Shown here: positions 1 to 7,260 of the stretch, in pieces
How positions within the stretch are numbered: the first letter of the stretch is position 1
How the letters are laid out: each line of letters starts with the position of its first letter
NCBI GenBank assembly: GCA_024228115.1
Contig: JAAETT010000578.1
Location: forward strand, 1-33,267
DNA length: 33,267 bases
Direction of reading: 5' to 3'
Origin: a bacterium
GTDB lineage: Bacteria > Myxococcota_A > UBA9160 > UBA6930
Position numbers and translations under genes: made by a program
The notes under the pieces: generated by a model
What the model was told of the DNA's origin: nothing
The model's input: only the letters and a program-made list of their open reading frames with translations
The model's database searches: none

Positions 1-17
1 GACATTCACGTTGGCAA
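1..17. repeat. Left attachment-site core (attL side)
   Basis: The first 17 bases, GACATTCACGTTGGCAA, are identical to 12383-12399 inside the tRNA-Gly gene and diverge at the next base. On the tRNA strand they correspond to the anticodon loop, the 3' half of the anticodon stem and the variable loop. The repeat begins exactly at the window edge, so the true repeat may be longer and may include the T arm and acceptor 3' end. Confidence 0.85.
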
Positions 18-487
18 GGTCGGTGTACCCTCCGGGGGCACCGCAATTCCAGCTACTTGGCGCTCTCCGTGCTTGTCAGGACCGCACACGACCGCATCTC
101 ACCACCGCATCCGACCTCGGAGGTCGGGCATAGGTCGGGCAGAATCTTCCCGTGTGCGTGTCACCCACCGGCGTGACTCCCCACCCCCATGCTCCAACCT
201 CCCGGTCGCCTGCTGCCGCCCAAACTCCGTGGCCGCTTCGCGGTACCCCCGAAACCGCGTGACAGCGCACTCCTCCCAAGAGACGCGCCGCGAGGCGCAA
301 GCTCGGACCCTTCACGGTGCGGTGTTTCGATCCCGCCCGGCGTGAACCGGGTGTGGCTCTCTCCGCCTCCGCGTTGGTGCCGACACGCCGCTGGTCCCCG
401 CGGGAGCCAAGGTGGGAAACTCGTTGGGAAACAGGCGGAAGTTGCACGTGGCAACGCGGTAGGGTTCCCAGGAGAGGAGGAAGCGCC
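18..487. other. Gene-poor left end of the element with putative integrase arm sites
   Basis: No convincing gene is seen in these 470 bases. Two AGGTCGGGC copies at 121-129 and 132-140 are spaced 11 bp apart. With their flanks they form a 21-base stretch (121-141) identical to 12259-12279 at the other end. The first copy is also one arm of the inverted repeat CCGACCT-CGG-AGGTCGG (111-127). An imperfect copy, AGGTCGGTG, abuts the core at 17-25. The arrangement fits arm-type integrase sites, and possibly excisionase sites. Confidence 0.6.
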
Positions 488-742
488 GTGGAGGTCTACG
501 AGCCTGGCAAGGGCCAACGGGAGGACGAGAAACCGCAGCAGCCGATGCCCTCTTCGAGGACGTCCCCGAAGAGGAAGCCGCCGGCTCCGCCCTGGAAGCA
601 ACCCCCTGATGACGATGAGACTCGCTGGCGGTTCGAGTACCGCCGCCTCCTGATGTCGATTCAGTCGGCGGCTTGGATCGGGGTCTGCCTTCTCGTGGTG
701 ATCGCCTTTCTTCAGTGCGGAACTCGAGTGCTGGTCAGGTAG
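488..742 (+). CDS. Small single-pass membrane protein, unknown
   Basis: This 84-residue protein starts at GTG behind a strong ribosome site (GGAGAGGAGG, about 7 bases upstream). The N-terminal half is hydrophilic and rich in Pro, Lys, Arg and Asp (roughly residues 1-50). One hydrophobic segment near the C-terminus (about 57-76, containing WIGVCLLVVIAFL) predicts a membrane anchor with a short Arg-containing tail. No family is recognised. It is the leftmost gene of the element, and the next gene follows closely on the same strand. Length and composition fit a small membrane peptide, but no function can be assigned. Confidence 0.5.
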   Translation: MEVYEPGKGQREDEKPQQPMPSSRTSPKRKPPAPPWKQPPDDDETRWRFEYRRLLMSIQSAAWIGVCLLVVIAFLQCGTRVLVR

Positions 743-809
743 CGCCCTGCGGGTGCGCCCCTTCTTCTGGCCCAGCCCGCCTCTGCCGCAATCTGCCTCG
801 GAGACCACA

Positions 810-1487
810 TTGGTTGAACGCAATCCCCCGCTCACGCCGAAGCGAGCGAAACTGCTCATCCTGAAGTCCCTCGTAGAAGACCGGGGCCTCCACTCGCACA
901 AGTCGAGCGTCCTGGGGCGGATGTTCTCGGGAGGTCAGGGCACGATCGCCGCCCACATCGGCGATCTCTCTCGCGAGGAGTTTGGACTGGCCAACCGTTG
1001 CTGGGTAGAGATGCTTGCGGAGGGCCTGATCGAACCATCCGGCCACGATGCGATGGACCCGGACAACTGGTGCTGGCCGACGGAAGCTGGCCGAGCAGCG
1101 CTTGCCCGCGGCCTCGCCGATGATCTGGACGATGCCTTGGCCAGTCTTGGTGCGGACCTCCCTGGCTTGAGGGAGCGAGCACAGGAATTGCGGTGGGCTT
1201 CACACCCCGATCCGAGGGAGATCGCTGGCTGTCTCGTCGAACTCGTCGATCAGTCGCTACGCGCCGGGGCTCCGGAGCAACCTGATCGGCGTCGCAAGGC
1301 CAGAGCCATCGCCGAGGCCCGAGGCGCGGCGACGGAGGACCTGGACGACATCGCAGCCAGCTTGGTACAGACTCAAAAAAGGCTTCAGGGAGAAAAGCAC
1401 CGGCCTGTAGCGAGCATCCCCGGAAGGACAAAGGCGGAGCTCTTGGCCGCGGCGGAAGGAGTACTGCGGGACATCCTCCTTCCGTGA
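810..1487 (+). CDS. Unknown helical protein with N-terminal winged-helix-like region
   Basis: A TTG start at 810 is preferred because GGAG lies six bases upstream, giving 225 residues; a GTG at 753 would add 19 residues but has no good ribosome site. Residues 1-95 resemble a winged-helix module (KRAKLLILKSLVEDRG, then GGQGTIAAHIGDLSREEFG and a WPTEAGRAAL segment typical of phage or element DNA-binding proteins). The C-terminal half is predicted helical, with Leu- and Ala-rich heptads. It contains RLQGEKH near residue 192, an R-x5-H pattern compatible with the HEPN RNase motif, but this alone is weak evidence. No firm family is recognised. It follows the membrane-peptide gene on the same strand. 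Confidence 0.6.
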   Translation: MVERNPPLTPKRAKLLILKSLVEDRGLHSHKSSVLGRMFSGGQGTIAAHIGDLSREEFGLANRCWVEMLAEGLIEPSGHDAMDPDNWCWPTEAGRAALARGLADDLDDALASLGADLPGLRERAQELRWASHPDPREIAGCLVELVDQSLRAGAPEQPDRRRKARAIAEARGAATEDLDDIAASLVQTQKRLQGEKHRPVASIPGRTKAELLAAAEGVLRDILLP

Positions 1488-1883
1488 GCCTGTGCTGCGA
1501 GATGCATCGGCGTCGGCGCAGACGCCTCTTCGCAAGGAAGACGGTTCCTTGCAGTGAGCGCGTAGTCAACCTTGCCCGGGAGTCTCATCCGCCGCCTTCG
1601 ACTCAACGGGCCAGCGGAAATCCCCGGCAGTGTTCCCCGGCGCCCGCACATTCAGCTCTGGCTTGGAACGATGCCTAGAATCGCAGAAATCGTCGAACAG
1701 GAATCGCAGCGGAACTCTTGATCGGTGTAAACCTGTCGCGCTCGTTGGCCATCGCATGGGTTGTCTTCTAGGCAGTGAGGGCAGATCAGAGCGGGGCCGC
1801 CTACGTCAACCCTCCCTCTCAGTCGCGCAGAAATCCGATCTCCGAGAGCGCAGGTTTCGTGCCATCAACTGGGAATTCTGAGG
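1488..1883. other. Intergenic region without a recognisable gene
   Basis: These 396 bases lie between two convergent genes. Open frames here are short and have compositions expected of chance. A 16-codon frame at 1672-1722 starts well (ATG CCT AGA ATC) but stops early and could be a gene remnant. No clear terminator hairpin or repeat was found. Confidence 0.4.
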
Positions 1884-2528
1884 CTACTGCCGTATTACGA
1901 GTAGCTGCTCGTCATCCACAAGAAGGAACGTGCCTTCCGACGTCTCACAGATCTTTGCCCAGTACGGATACAGGTGCAGGAACTCCCAGTCATAGGTCGC
2001 GACCTCCCACAACTCGACATCCGCACCGTCCCGCACGACCACATTCTCGCCGTGGTTGCCAAGAAAAGGCCTCGGGCCGACAAACTGCACTTCGCGGCAA
2101 GAAGAACGCCGGTGAACTCGAGGTACGGTCGGAAAAGAAAGTGCGGGCACTAGCTGCAGATCGAAGCTCAACTTGCCCGGAGGGGTCTTTACCTGGCAAG
2201 CGTTGACTCGCTTGGTCTGAGTGGTGCCGCTATGGCCCCTTGGCGGGTACACGGTGACCTGGTAGAAGGCTTGGTCATAAGCCCAACCGCCTGGTGCGAC
2301 CGCGACGCCAACCCAACGCTTGCTGCATTGAAGTTGGATGTGAACAGGGGTTCGACCCAAGTCAACGCCATTGACGTCGACCTGGCCGCCGGAGGGGGAG
2401 CTTTGGACCAGAAACGGAACCATGGTCGACGTAGCGCAAGCAGAAGCCCAGGTCGCGAACAGAGCGGCGGCCGCAACCCGAAACGCTCTCTGGCTTCTTC
2501 CGGCCGAGTGAGATGACAACAGATACAC
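1884..2528 (-). CDS. PEGA-domain lipoprotein
   Basis: This 214-residue protein begins with an Arg-containing N-terminus and a hydrophobic stretch (about 17-30) ending ASAC, a plausible lipobox with Cys31 as the lipidated residue. A PEGA-type beta motif follows directly (SSPSGGQVDVNGVDLGRTP, about residues 43-61), a surface-layer-associated fold found in many bacterial lipoproteins. The middle holds WAYDQAFYQVTVYPPRG, and the C-terminal 90 residues are of unknown fold. The start is GTG, without a clear ribosome site. It stands alone on the minus strand within the element and is probably an envelope protein carried as cargo. The function is unknown. Confidence 0.65.
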   Translation of the reverse strand: MYLLSSHSAGRSQRAFRVAAAALFATWASACATSTMVPFLVQSSPSGGQVDVNGVDLGRTPVHIQLQCSKRWVGVAVAPGGWAYDQAFYQVTVYPPRGHSGTTQTKRVNACQVKTPPGKLSFDLQLVPALSFPTVPRVHRRSSCREVQFVGPRPFLGNHGENVVVRDGADVELWEVATYDWEFLHLYPYWAKICETSEGTFLLVDDEQLLVIRQ

Positions 2529-2796
2529 GGAGAAATAATAGTCGCTGAGGTATCAGGCGTACTGCCAGCAGATGAAGTTTATCGTGAGGACCGCAGGTAG
2601 TGAGTGGGGCTCCCGATGGCTGCCACAATCATCTCTGGGCCGCGGGGTTTTCCGCCGTTGGCGATGGTCTTGGTCGCACACTCGACACAAGAACGCGACA
2701 CGCAATCACCGACACCCCAAGCCCCCCCCCGGTTGGATCCGCGGATGATCACTCCACCCCGCGGTCACAGCAATCGGCGACGAAACCTATCGAAGG

Positions 2797-2994
2797 TCAG
2801 GCGATGGCCTCCTCGCCACGCAGTCCTCGAGACGAAGAGCGCCGACGCTTCAGTTGCTCCAACCCAACCAGTCCGCAAGCAGCGAGAAAGGTGAGCGAGG
2901 GCTCGGGGACGGAGACGGACTCAACGGAAACGGCCATCAACGTATCGAGGTCCGGAATCGAGGCGAGCCAACTCCGCCCACGCGGATCGGCCAT
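2797..2994 (-). pseudogene. PEP-CTERM-like sorting-signal fragment
   Basis: This 65-codon minus-strand frame encodes VPEPS, then a hydrophobic segment of about 15 residues ending GLVGLEQL, then KRRR. That is the tripartite layout of exosortase (PEP-CTERM) sorting signals, which normally end a much longer secreted protein. Here only about 29 residues precede VPEPS, there is no signal peptide, and an in-frame stop lies 13 codons upstream of the ATG. About 20 residues also follow the Arg cluster. It is most simply read as the decayed 3' end of a PEP-CTERM protein gene; chance resemblance is possible. No other gene is evident between 2529 and 3092. Confidence 0.35.
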
Positions 2995-3092
2995 ACTGGA
3001 CGACTTTCCTAGAACCGACCGAGAAGATTGTCAGTCCGAAGAACGGAAAGAAGGTTTCGGTGGCAACAGCCCGCGGCAATGGCTGAGAACCT

Positions 3093-3458
3093 TCAATTTG
3101 ACTGGTGCGCCTCCGAGAGCGTTGCTATGTGGGCAGCATTTGACTTGCTGCTACTGCGCCGTGCCTGGTGAACCCGGCAAAGCCTATGCGCCTTGGCTCG
3201 GCGCCACAGCGGCGCGTGATCCGCGAAACCCACGGCCCGTGCGGCCTTCCGCGCCGACACGCCCTCCAAGTAGAGCAGAAGCCCCAGTCGGTTCCGCTCC
3301 CCGAGGCGCGTGGAGGCCATGATGCGCAGGGCGGCCTCGCGGGCTTGGCGGTCGATGGAGTCCGCGGGAGGACACCAGGCACCGCTGATGCCGTCATCGC
3401 GAGCGTCGTGTTCCGTGCCAACGGAGCTGGCGACGGGCGGCGATTCGGCAGTAGGCAT
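3093..3458 (-). CDS. Small helix-turn-helix protein, sigma-region-4-like
   Basis: This 121-residue protein starts at ATG with GGAGGGGG a few bases upstream, a very strong ribosome site that makes the gene credible. Residues 39-95 are helical and contain LLLYLEGVSARKAARAVGFA followed by a basic segment (WRRAKAHRL), the pattern of an HTH resembling sigma-70 region 4 or a resolvase-type HTH. The N-terminal 35 residues look disordered and the C-terminal 25 are Ser/Ala/His-rich. It is probably a DNA-binding regulator of the element. It is divergent from the secreted-protein gene that begins at 3595, so the 136 bases between them should hold promoters for both. Confidence 0.55.
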   Translation of the reverse strand: MPTAESPPVASSVGTEHDARDDGISGAWCPPADSIDRQAREAALRIMASTRLGERNRLGLLLYLEGVSARKAARAVGFADHAPLWRRAKAHRLCRVHQARRSSSKSNAAHIATLSEAHQSN

Positions 3459-3594
3459 CGATCCCCCTCCAACCCATCAAGCTCGCCGCATCCCCCAACT
3501 GGGGTTACATGACGAGGCGACTTCCAGAGTATCATCCCGGGCGCGGCGGGCCCATCTCGCATCGATTCACGCCTCTGGCCCGAAGGAGAGAACC

Positions 3595-3933
3595 ATGAAG
3601 AGAGCGATCGTTTTCGCATTCATCCTGGTGCCGATGGCTGTGCCAGCCCGTTCCGGAGACTTTTGCGTCGACTTCTGGGCCAAGGCCGAACCGTTCCAGA
3701 GGGAACTGTTTGTCCGAAACTCCGACGACACAACGGTAGCCAATGTCGAAAAGCGCCTCGGCGGTGATGCCGACGTCTATGAGAAGTTCCGCGCCTGTTT
3801 TCGCGCGAGCACCATGGAATTCGTGAAGAAGCTCGACGCCGGTTGCGAGACAAAGATCAGCCCGGAGGGCCTTGTCGAGCTACTCAAAGATCGTGTAATG
3901 GGGTGCATGATCGGCATAGAAGCCAGCGACTAG
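3595..3933 (+). CDS. Small secreted protein, unknown
   Basis: This 112-residue protein starts at ATG with AAGGAGAG six bases upstream. The first 20 residues (MKRAIVFAFILVPMAVPARS) form a classic signal peptide with likely cleavage near ARS-GD. The mature part of about 90 residues is mostly helical and carries four cysteines (in DFCVD, RACFR, AGCET and MGCMI), which could form two disulfides in the periplasm. No family is recognised. It is a single-gene unit divergent from the HTH gene to its left. Gene-like composition, signal peptide and ribosome site together make it credible. Confidence 0.7.
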   Translation: MKRAIVFAFILVPMAVPARSGDFCVDFWAKAEPFQRELFVRNSDDTTVANVEKRLGGDADVYEKFRACFRASTMEFVKKLDAGCETKISPEGLVELLKDRVMGCMIGIEASD

Positions 3934-4079
3934 CCCGTGCCCCGAACCGGTGAATCCGGATCCGTCACGGCCGGCGACACCCGCCACCCATCGGTGCCCC
4001 TCGGGGACGCACCGCCCCGCCGAGGTCCGAGGGTGGTGATGTAGGGAGATCGCGCGCGCGAAAACCCCAACCCCCCCCA

Positions 4080-4271
4080 TCAACGCGTGCGCAGCTTTCC
4101 CGCTTTCTTTCGTCGCTCGTAGGCGTGGGCTTGCTGGCACTGGACAGAGCAGTAGGCCTCGTCGGTTCGACTTGGCTCAAACCACGTCTTGCACTGCCTG
4201 CACTCGTGCTCGTAGTAGGTCTCGATGACGGTGCGTTCGAGTTTTCGCCTCTTCGGCTTGATGCGTACCAC
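4080..4271 (-). CDS. Small zinc-ribbon protein
   Basis: This 63-residue basic protein contains the zinc-binding pattern HECRQCKTWF...YCSVQCQQAH, i.e. C-x2-C and C-x3-C separated by about 13 residues, flanked by Lys/Arg-rich ends. The layout resembles small treble-clef or FCS-like zinc fingers found in phage and island proteins. The start is GTG with AAGGA about 10 bases upstream. It is divergent from the small gene at 4397 that precedes the serine recombinase. A nucleic-acid-binding or adaptor role is inferred from the zinc ribbon and charge only. Confidence 0.6.
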   Translation of the reverse strand: MVRIKPKRRKLERTVIETYYEHECRQCKTWFEPSRTDEAYCSVQCQQAHAYERRKKAGKLRTR

Positions 4272-4396
4272 CCGTTCGTGTTCCTTGTTGTTACGCTTTT
4301 TCTCGTGAAACGCTTGACACGCCTACTCTCTTCACGGTAGTTGATGTGAGTGTCGCGCACCGCTTGAAGTCGCGCCCACGGTTGAGGCGAGAATCC

Positions 4397-4636
4397 ATGA
4401 CCGATTCGACTGTCCAGGTAGCCCCGGATGCTCAGGGGTCGATGAAGCCAACTCTATCCACACGCGCGACGGGCCTGCACCCGCTCCTCACGGAAGTCCA
4501 CCGGGAGAGCACGGAGCGTTTCAAAACCGTCTCGCCCGACGGCTTTAGCGAGCGATCTATCGCCGCGAGAATGCATGACCCACGAGGAATTGAATCCCCG
4601 GTTCAGAAACGGTCGATTCTGGAACGAATGAGGTGA
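4397..4636 (+). CDS. Small unknown protein preceding the serine recombinase
   Basis: This 79-residue hydrophilic protein ends four bases before the recombinase ATG, and the recombinase ribosome site (GAGGTGA) overlaps its last codons, which suggests translational coupling. The preferred start is ATG 4397 (MTDSTVQVAPDAQG); the ribosome site is weak (GAGGCGAGA). An in-frame start further upstream at 4346 is possible. The C-terminal part is rich in Arg, Ser and Glu (HRESTERFKTVSPDGFSE). No family is recognised. It may be an accessory factor to the recombinase, but only its position supports this. Confidence 0.45.
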   Translation: MTDSTVQVAPDAQGSMKPTLSTRATGLHPLLTEVHRESTERFKTVSPDGFSERSIAARMHDPRGIESPVQKRSILERMR

Positions 4637-4640
4637 GCTG

Positions 4641-5276
4641 ATGGCAAGGCGAGTAGCTCTCTACGCGCGAGTATCAACACGGGACCAGCATCCGGATGCC
4701 CAACTCGGTCGCCTTCGGACCTGGGCTGAACACGCGGACCTAGAGCCCGTCGAGTTCGTCGACAACGGCCAGAGTGGCCGCAAGGCTGAGCGCCCTGCCC
4801 TGCGCGAGCTTCTAAACGCCGTCAGGCGGCATGAGGTGGAGGTGGTTGCCACGGTGAAGCTCGACCGTCTGGCCCGGTCGACTCGTAACCTCTGCGAACT
4901 CGCTGACGTGTTCGAGGCTTCCAACGTGGACTTGGTCTGCCTGGATCAGGCTGTGGACACGCGCACGGCCGCAGGGAGGCTCCTCTACCGGGTCCTGGGG
5001 GCCTTCAGCGAGTTCGAGGCCGATCTCATCCGAGAGCGAACCCTCGACGGCCTAGCTGCCGCCCGCCGACGAGGCAAGCGCATCGGCCGACCACGAGCGC
5101 TCGGTTGCGAGGGAGTTGCCAGAGCGCAGCGAATGCATTCGAAGGGTCGGTCGTTGAGCCAGATTGCGGCGGTCCTGGGCGTGTCGAAGGCGACCATCCA
5201 CCGGGTCCTTCGCGGGTCACAAGGGGGCGAGAGGGGGAAGCGCCTAGAGTCGGACAGGAGATCCGCGATCGGGTGA
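4641..5276 (+). CDS. Serine recombinase (resolvase/invertase family)
   Basis: This 211-residue protein has the full small serine recombinase layout. The N-terminal catalytic domain has YARVSTRDQ with nucleophile Ser12, the conserved block KLDRLARSTRN, and FSEFEADLIRERT leading into the long E helix. RRGKRIGRP is the hinge, followed by a C-terminal HTH (about 150-195, SLSQIAAVLGVSKATIHRVL). Length matches resolvases and invertases (180-210). Such enzymes cut and rejoin DNA through a 5' phosphoserine bond at res or inversion sites. Its role here could be multimer resolution of a circular element or inversion of a segment; no inverted pair of crossover sites was found by eye. Confidence 0.93.
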   Translation: MARRVALYARVSTRDQHPDAQLGRLRTWAEHADLEPVEFVDNGQSGRKAERPALRELLNAVRRHEVEVVATVKLDRLARSTRNLCELADVFEASNVDLVCLDQAVDTRTAAGRLLYRVLGAFSEFEADLIRERTLDGLAAARRRGKRIGRPRALGCEGVARAQRMHSKGRSLSQIAAVLGVSKATIHRVLRGSQGGERGKRLESDRRSAIG

Positions 5277-5352
5277 GGTCGGCGGCAGCAGCCCGAGCGG
5301 CTCACCTGCCGACCCGGACACCGCGGGTTAGATTCTCCCTGACCGCGCCCTA

Positions 5353-5427
5353 CCGCCGGGGTAGCTCCTCGGCGGGACAATCCGGCCACCCAGGGCCGGT
5401 CGGGCGCGGCCTCAACTTCCCTGGGTG
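5353..5427 (+). promoter_or_regulatory. Structured leader with alternative hairpins upstream of the 5445 gene
   Basis: Three stem-loops can be drawn in the 168 bases between the recombinase and the next ATG. Stem 1 is CCGCCGGGG/CCTCGGCGG-type, 9 bp with loop TAGCT (5353-5375). Stem 2 is CCGGCC/GGCCGG with loop ACCCAG (5382-5399). Stem 3 pairs CACCCAGGG (5387-5395) with CCCTGGGTG (5419-5427), 9 perfect pairs ending eight bases before the ribosome site GGGAGGTG (5435-5442). Stems 2 and 3 share bases and exclude each other. This is the design of an attenuator or translational switch, or of a protein- or recombinase-binding site. No ligand or family is recognised. Confidence 0.4.
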
Positions 5428-5444
5428 CACCACTGGGAGGTGCG

Positions 5445-5747
5445 ATGGCCGAGAAGAAGCTCCGAAGGGTCGTCAAGAAAGCCCGGTCTGCGCCGGACGA
5501 TCCGGCAGGGGCCAGCGACAGCATTGCCGAATCCGCCCCGGTCAGCGCAGGGCGAGAAGCGCTGGCCGCTTCGACCGTGAGACTCCCGGTTTCCACGTGT
5601 CGGTCCACGAGCTGCTTCGTCCGGCTCGCTACTGGCCCAGGCCTGACGACGAGATCGGGGCGTGCGGCTCCCCCTTCGAAGCTCTCGGCCTCAAGCGGCG
5701 AGACGCCGCTCCTATCGGCCCGCCAACTTCGCCGGAGCCGGGTATGA
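5445..5747 (+). CDS. Unknown basic protein, ATGA-coupled to the next gene
   Basis: This 100-residue protein has a strong ribosome site (GGGAGGTG, two bases before ATG) and ends in TGA inside an ATGA overlap with the ATG of the following gene, a common sign of translational coupling. The N-terminus is Lys/Arg-rich (MAEKKLRRVVKKARSAPDD), followed by a Ser/Ala-rich low-complexity region. From about 5575 the alternative frame (shared with the downstream gene) reads more protein-like (VHELLRPARYWPRPDDEIG). A frameshift or sequencing error fusing the two genes is therefore a real alternative. No family is recognised. Confidence 0.45.
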   Translation: MAEKKLRRVVKKARSAPDDPAGASDSIAESAPVSAGREALAASTVRLPVSTCRSTSCFVRLATGPGLTTRSGRAAPPSKLSASSGETPLLSARQLRRSRV

Positions 5748-6922
5748 AGCGCCCGCCCGACGAGTGGAGGCGCCGACTTGAGGCGCGAATGGCAGAGCGA
5801 AAAGAGCGCCTTCGAAGAGCCAGCGAGAAACCTGGACAGCCGAGGGATGTCGACCCGGCCGAGAAGACCGGAGAGATCCAGGCCGAACCGAGCGACTTCG
5901 ACGACGCTGATATGAAGAAGCTCACCGGAATCGCCCACATGAGCGAACCGGCGGGTAGTGATCGGCCATCCGGGCCAGCTGCGGATGACGCCCCAGAGCC
6001 CGAGTTCGCACTTCCCCAAAGCCAGCGGGCTCGCGAGCTCACACAGGAAATGATCGAGCTGATCAAGCAAGTCCAGTTGAGCGAGCCGGCCGGAGGGGGC
6101 GACGATCGGCGACCTGCGCGGCCTGATTCGCTGGCCGATCCCCAGTTCGAGCAGGACCTGGACCTTCGGCGGGTGAGACAGGGAACCCCCGACTATCGCA
6201 TCATCTCCATGGTGGAAGCCGTCATCGGCCAGTACCGCGCGATGGCGGAATTGGCGCCCGACGAGCGGAAGCTCGTCGACATTGGACTCGACCTGCTCAG
6301 CCTGGCGACCTCGCTTGAGCGGGAAGATCCCGCGGCGTTCGAGAGGGCCGTCGATCGGCTGAGAGCTGCAAGAACTCGCGTGTCAGCACCTCTCAGGAGA
6401 GAAGTGCCCCGACGGGATCGACCCGCCGACTTCCAGCGGGCCCACGTGAAGCTCGAGCGTGGGCGCCGCAGTGAATCTCTCACGTTCCGGTTTCGCGGAA
6501 ACGTAGCCCAGCGTGGTGTTAGTGACCGTCCTCATTCGGAGAAGATGACCAAGCGCCTGGCGTTCATCGGGCAGCGCCTAATCTGGCTCGAGACGATTTC
6601 GACCTTAGGCCTGGATGAAGTCGTCGCTGGGTACGGCGATGCACGCGATCGAGAGAAGGAGGCACGGTGCAAGCTAGATAAAGGCAGCCCCATGCTGGAC
6701 GCGTTCTTGCTCGCGGCGGACCAACTCCTCCAGGAAGAGGCGAGGATCACTCGCAGCACCCTGTTTCGACGCACGATGCGGATCTCATGGAACGCTCAGG
6801 CACCAGATGACCCCTGCCGCAGCGACGCCACCATGACGAGCTGGGTCCAGAAAGCACGCGCGGTCGCCGACCAAAGCCCGGCCATCGTCCCGACCGCTAC
6901 GAAAGACCCAGAGACACGTTAA
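5744..6922 (+). CDS. Unknown 392-residue element protein
   Basis: The start is ATG 5744 with CCGGAG about six bases upstream, overlapping the previous stop. Residues 1-130 are charged and probably disordered or coiled (RRRLEARMAERKERLRRASE). Residues about 145-230 form a helical segment (DYRIISMVEAVIGQYRAMAE, then LVDIGLDLLSLATSLER). The C-terminal part has FRFRGNVAQRGV and a further helical bundle. No enzyme motif or membrane segment is seen. It is the last gene of the left unit: a hairpin directly follows its end and the next genes begin about 80 bases on. Its frame also stays open upstream to 5105, overlapping the structured leader. Confidence 0.6.
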   Translation: MKRPPDEWRRRLEARMAERKERLRRASEKPGQPRDVDPAEKTGEIQAEPSDFDDADMKKLTGIAHMSEPAGSDRPSGPAADDAPEPEFALPQSQRARELTQEMIELIKQVQLSEPAGGGDDRRPARPDSLADPQFEQDLDLRRVRQGTPDYRIISMVEAVIGQYRAMAELAPDERKLVDIGLDLLSLATSLEREDPAAFERAVDRLRAARTRVSAPLRREVPRRDRPADFQRAHVKLERGRRSESLTFRFRGNVAQRGVSDRPHSEKMTKRLAFIGQRLIWLETISTLGLDEVVAGYGDARDREKEARCKLDKGSPMLDAFLLAADQLLQEEARITRSTLFRRTMRISWNAQAPDDPCRSDATMTSWVQKARAVADQSPAIVPTATKDPETR

Positions 6923-6947
6923 ACCCCCTCTAGATTTCTGGGTTTAA
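6919..6947 (+). terminator. Terminator-like hairpin after the 392-residue gene
   Basis: TTAAACCC (6919-6926) and GGGTTTAA (6940-6947) are perfect inverted repeats with a 13-base loop. The stem overlaps the stop codon and could be extended by CAC/GTG beyond one mismatch. There is no long T run downstream (GTGCTGTTTC), so it may be a weak terminator or an operator for the operon that starts at 6999. Confidence 0.45.
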
Positions 6948-6998
6948 GGTGTGCTGTTTCGTGGACCGTGTCTGGAGTTTCGGCTGTCATGAACTCCC

Positions 6999-7178
6999 AT
7001 GAACGTCGTTCTCGGCACGATCCCGGCTACTGCGAAGGCTTGCGGGATCCACCCGCGCCATCTCCGGAAGGCCGTCAGAGATAACCAAGTCCCCGCCTTC
7101 AGGGTCGGGGCGTGGCTTCGGGTCCGCGAAGAGGATGTCCAACGCTGGCTCGACACGCTCAGGTATGTCCCGCCATGA
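6999..7178 (+). CDS. Excisionase-like MerR/HTH_17-type DNA-binding protein
   Basis: This 59-residue protein has the layout of small excisionase/AlpA-type winged HTH proteins. TIPATAKACGIHPRHLRKAV is the HTH, and VPAFRVGAWLRVREEDVQRWL is the wing plus the conserved final helix (compare the family pattern of R-x-G-x-x-x-R followed by D-x-x-x-W). It is the first gene of the right-hand operon containing the replication and integrase genes. Excisionases bend att-site DNA to direct integrase to excision, or act as operon activators; either would suit its place. The ribosome site is not obvious. Confidence 0.7.
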   Translation: MNVVLGTIPATAKACGIHPRHLRKAVRDNQVPAFRVGAWLRVREEDVQRWLDTLRYVPP

Positions 7179-7224
7179 CTGAAGGCCTTGGCTGACGGTC
7201 GGCCGGGCCCCTGAACGAACGCGA

Positions 7225-7253
7225 CCGGCCGGGGATTGACAAGCCCCGGTCGG
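7225..7253 (+). promoter_or_regulatory. GC-rich hairpin before the DnaB-N-like gene
   Basis: CCGGCCGGGG (7225-7234) pairs with CCCCGGTCGG (7244-7253) with one G-T wobble and a nine-base loop, seven bases upstream of the ATG at 7261. If transcribed it could hide or set translation of the downstream gene or act as a processing site. No T run follows. Confidence 0.35.
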
Positions 7254-7260
7254 CCACAAC

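Noticed and set aside
2600-3322. Long plus-strand open frame of 240 codons
   Set aside because: The composition is not protein-like, it has no ribosome site, and it overlaps a better-supported minus-strand HTH gene with a strong ribosome site.
5277-5352. Possible tRNA-like remnant (GGGTTAGATTCTCCC resembles a T arm)
   Set aside because: The T loop has an A in place of the invariant C, the stem has a mismatch, and no matching acceptor or anticodon arm could be drawn.
4985-6070. 361-codon minus-strand open frame
   Set aside because: It covers the serine recombinase end and two plus-strand genes with ribosome sites; no recognisable domain and Ser/Arg-rich composition.
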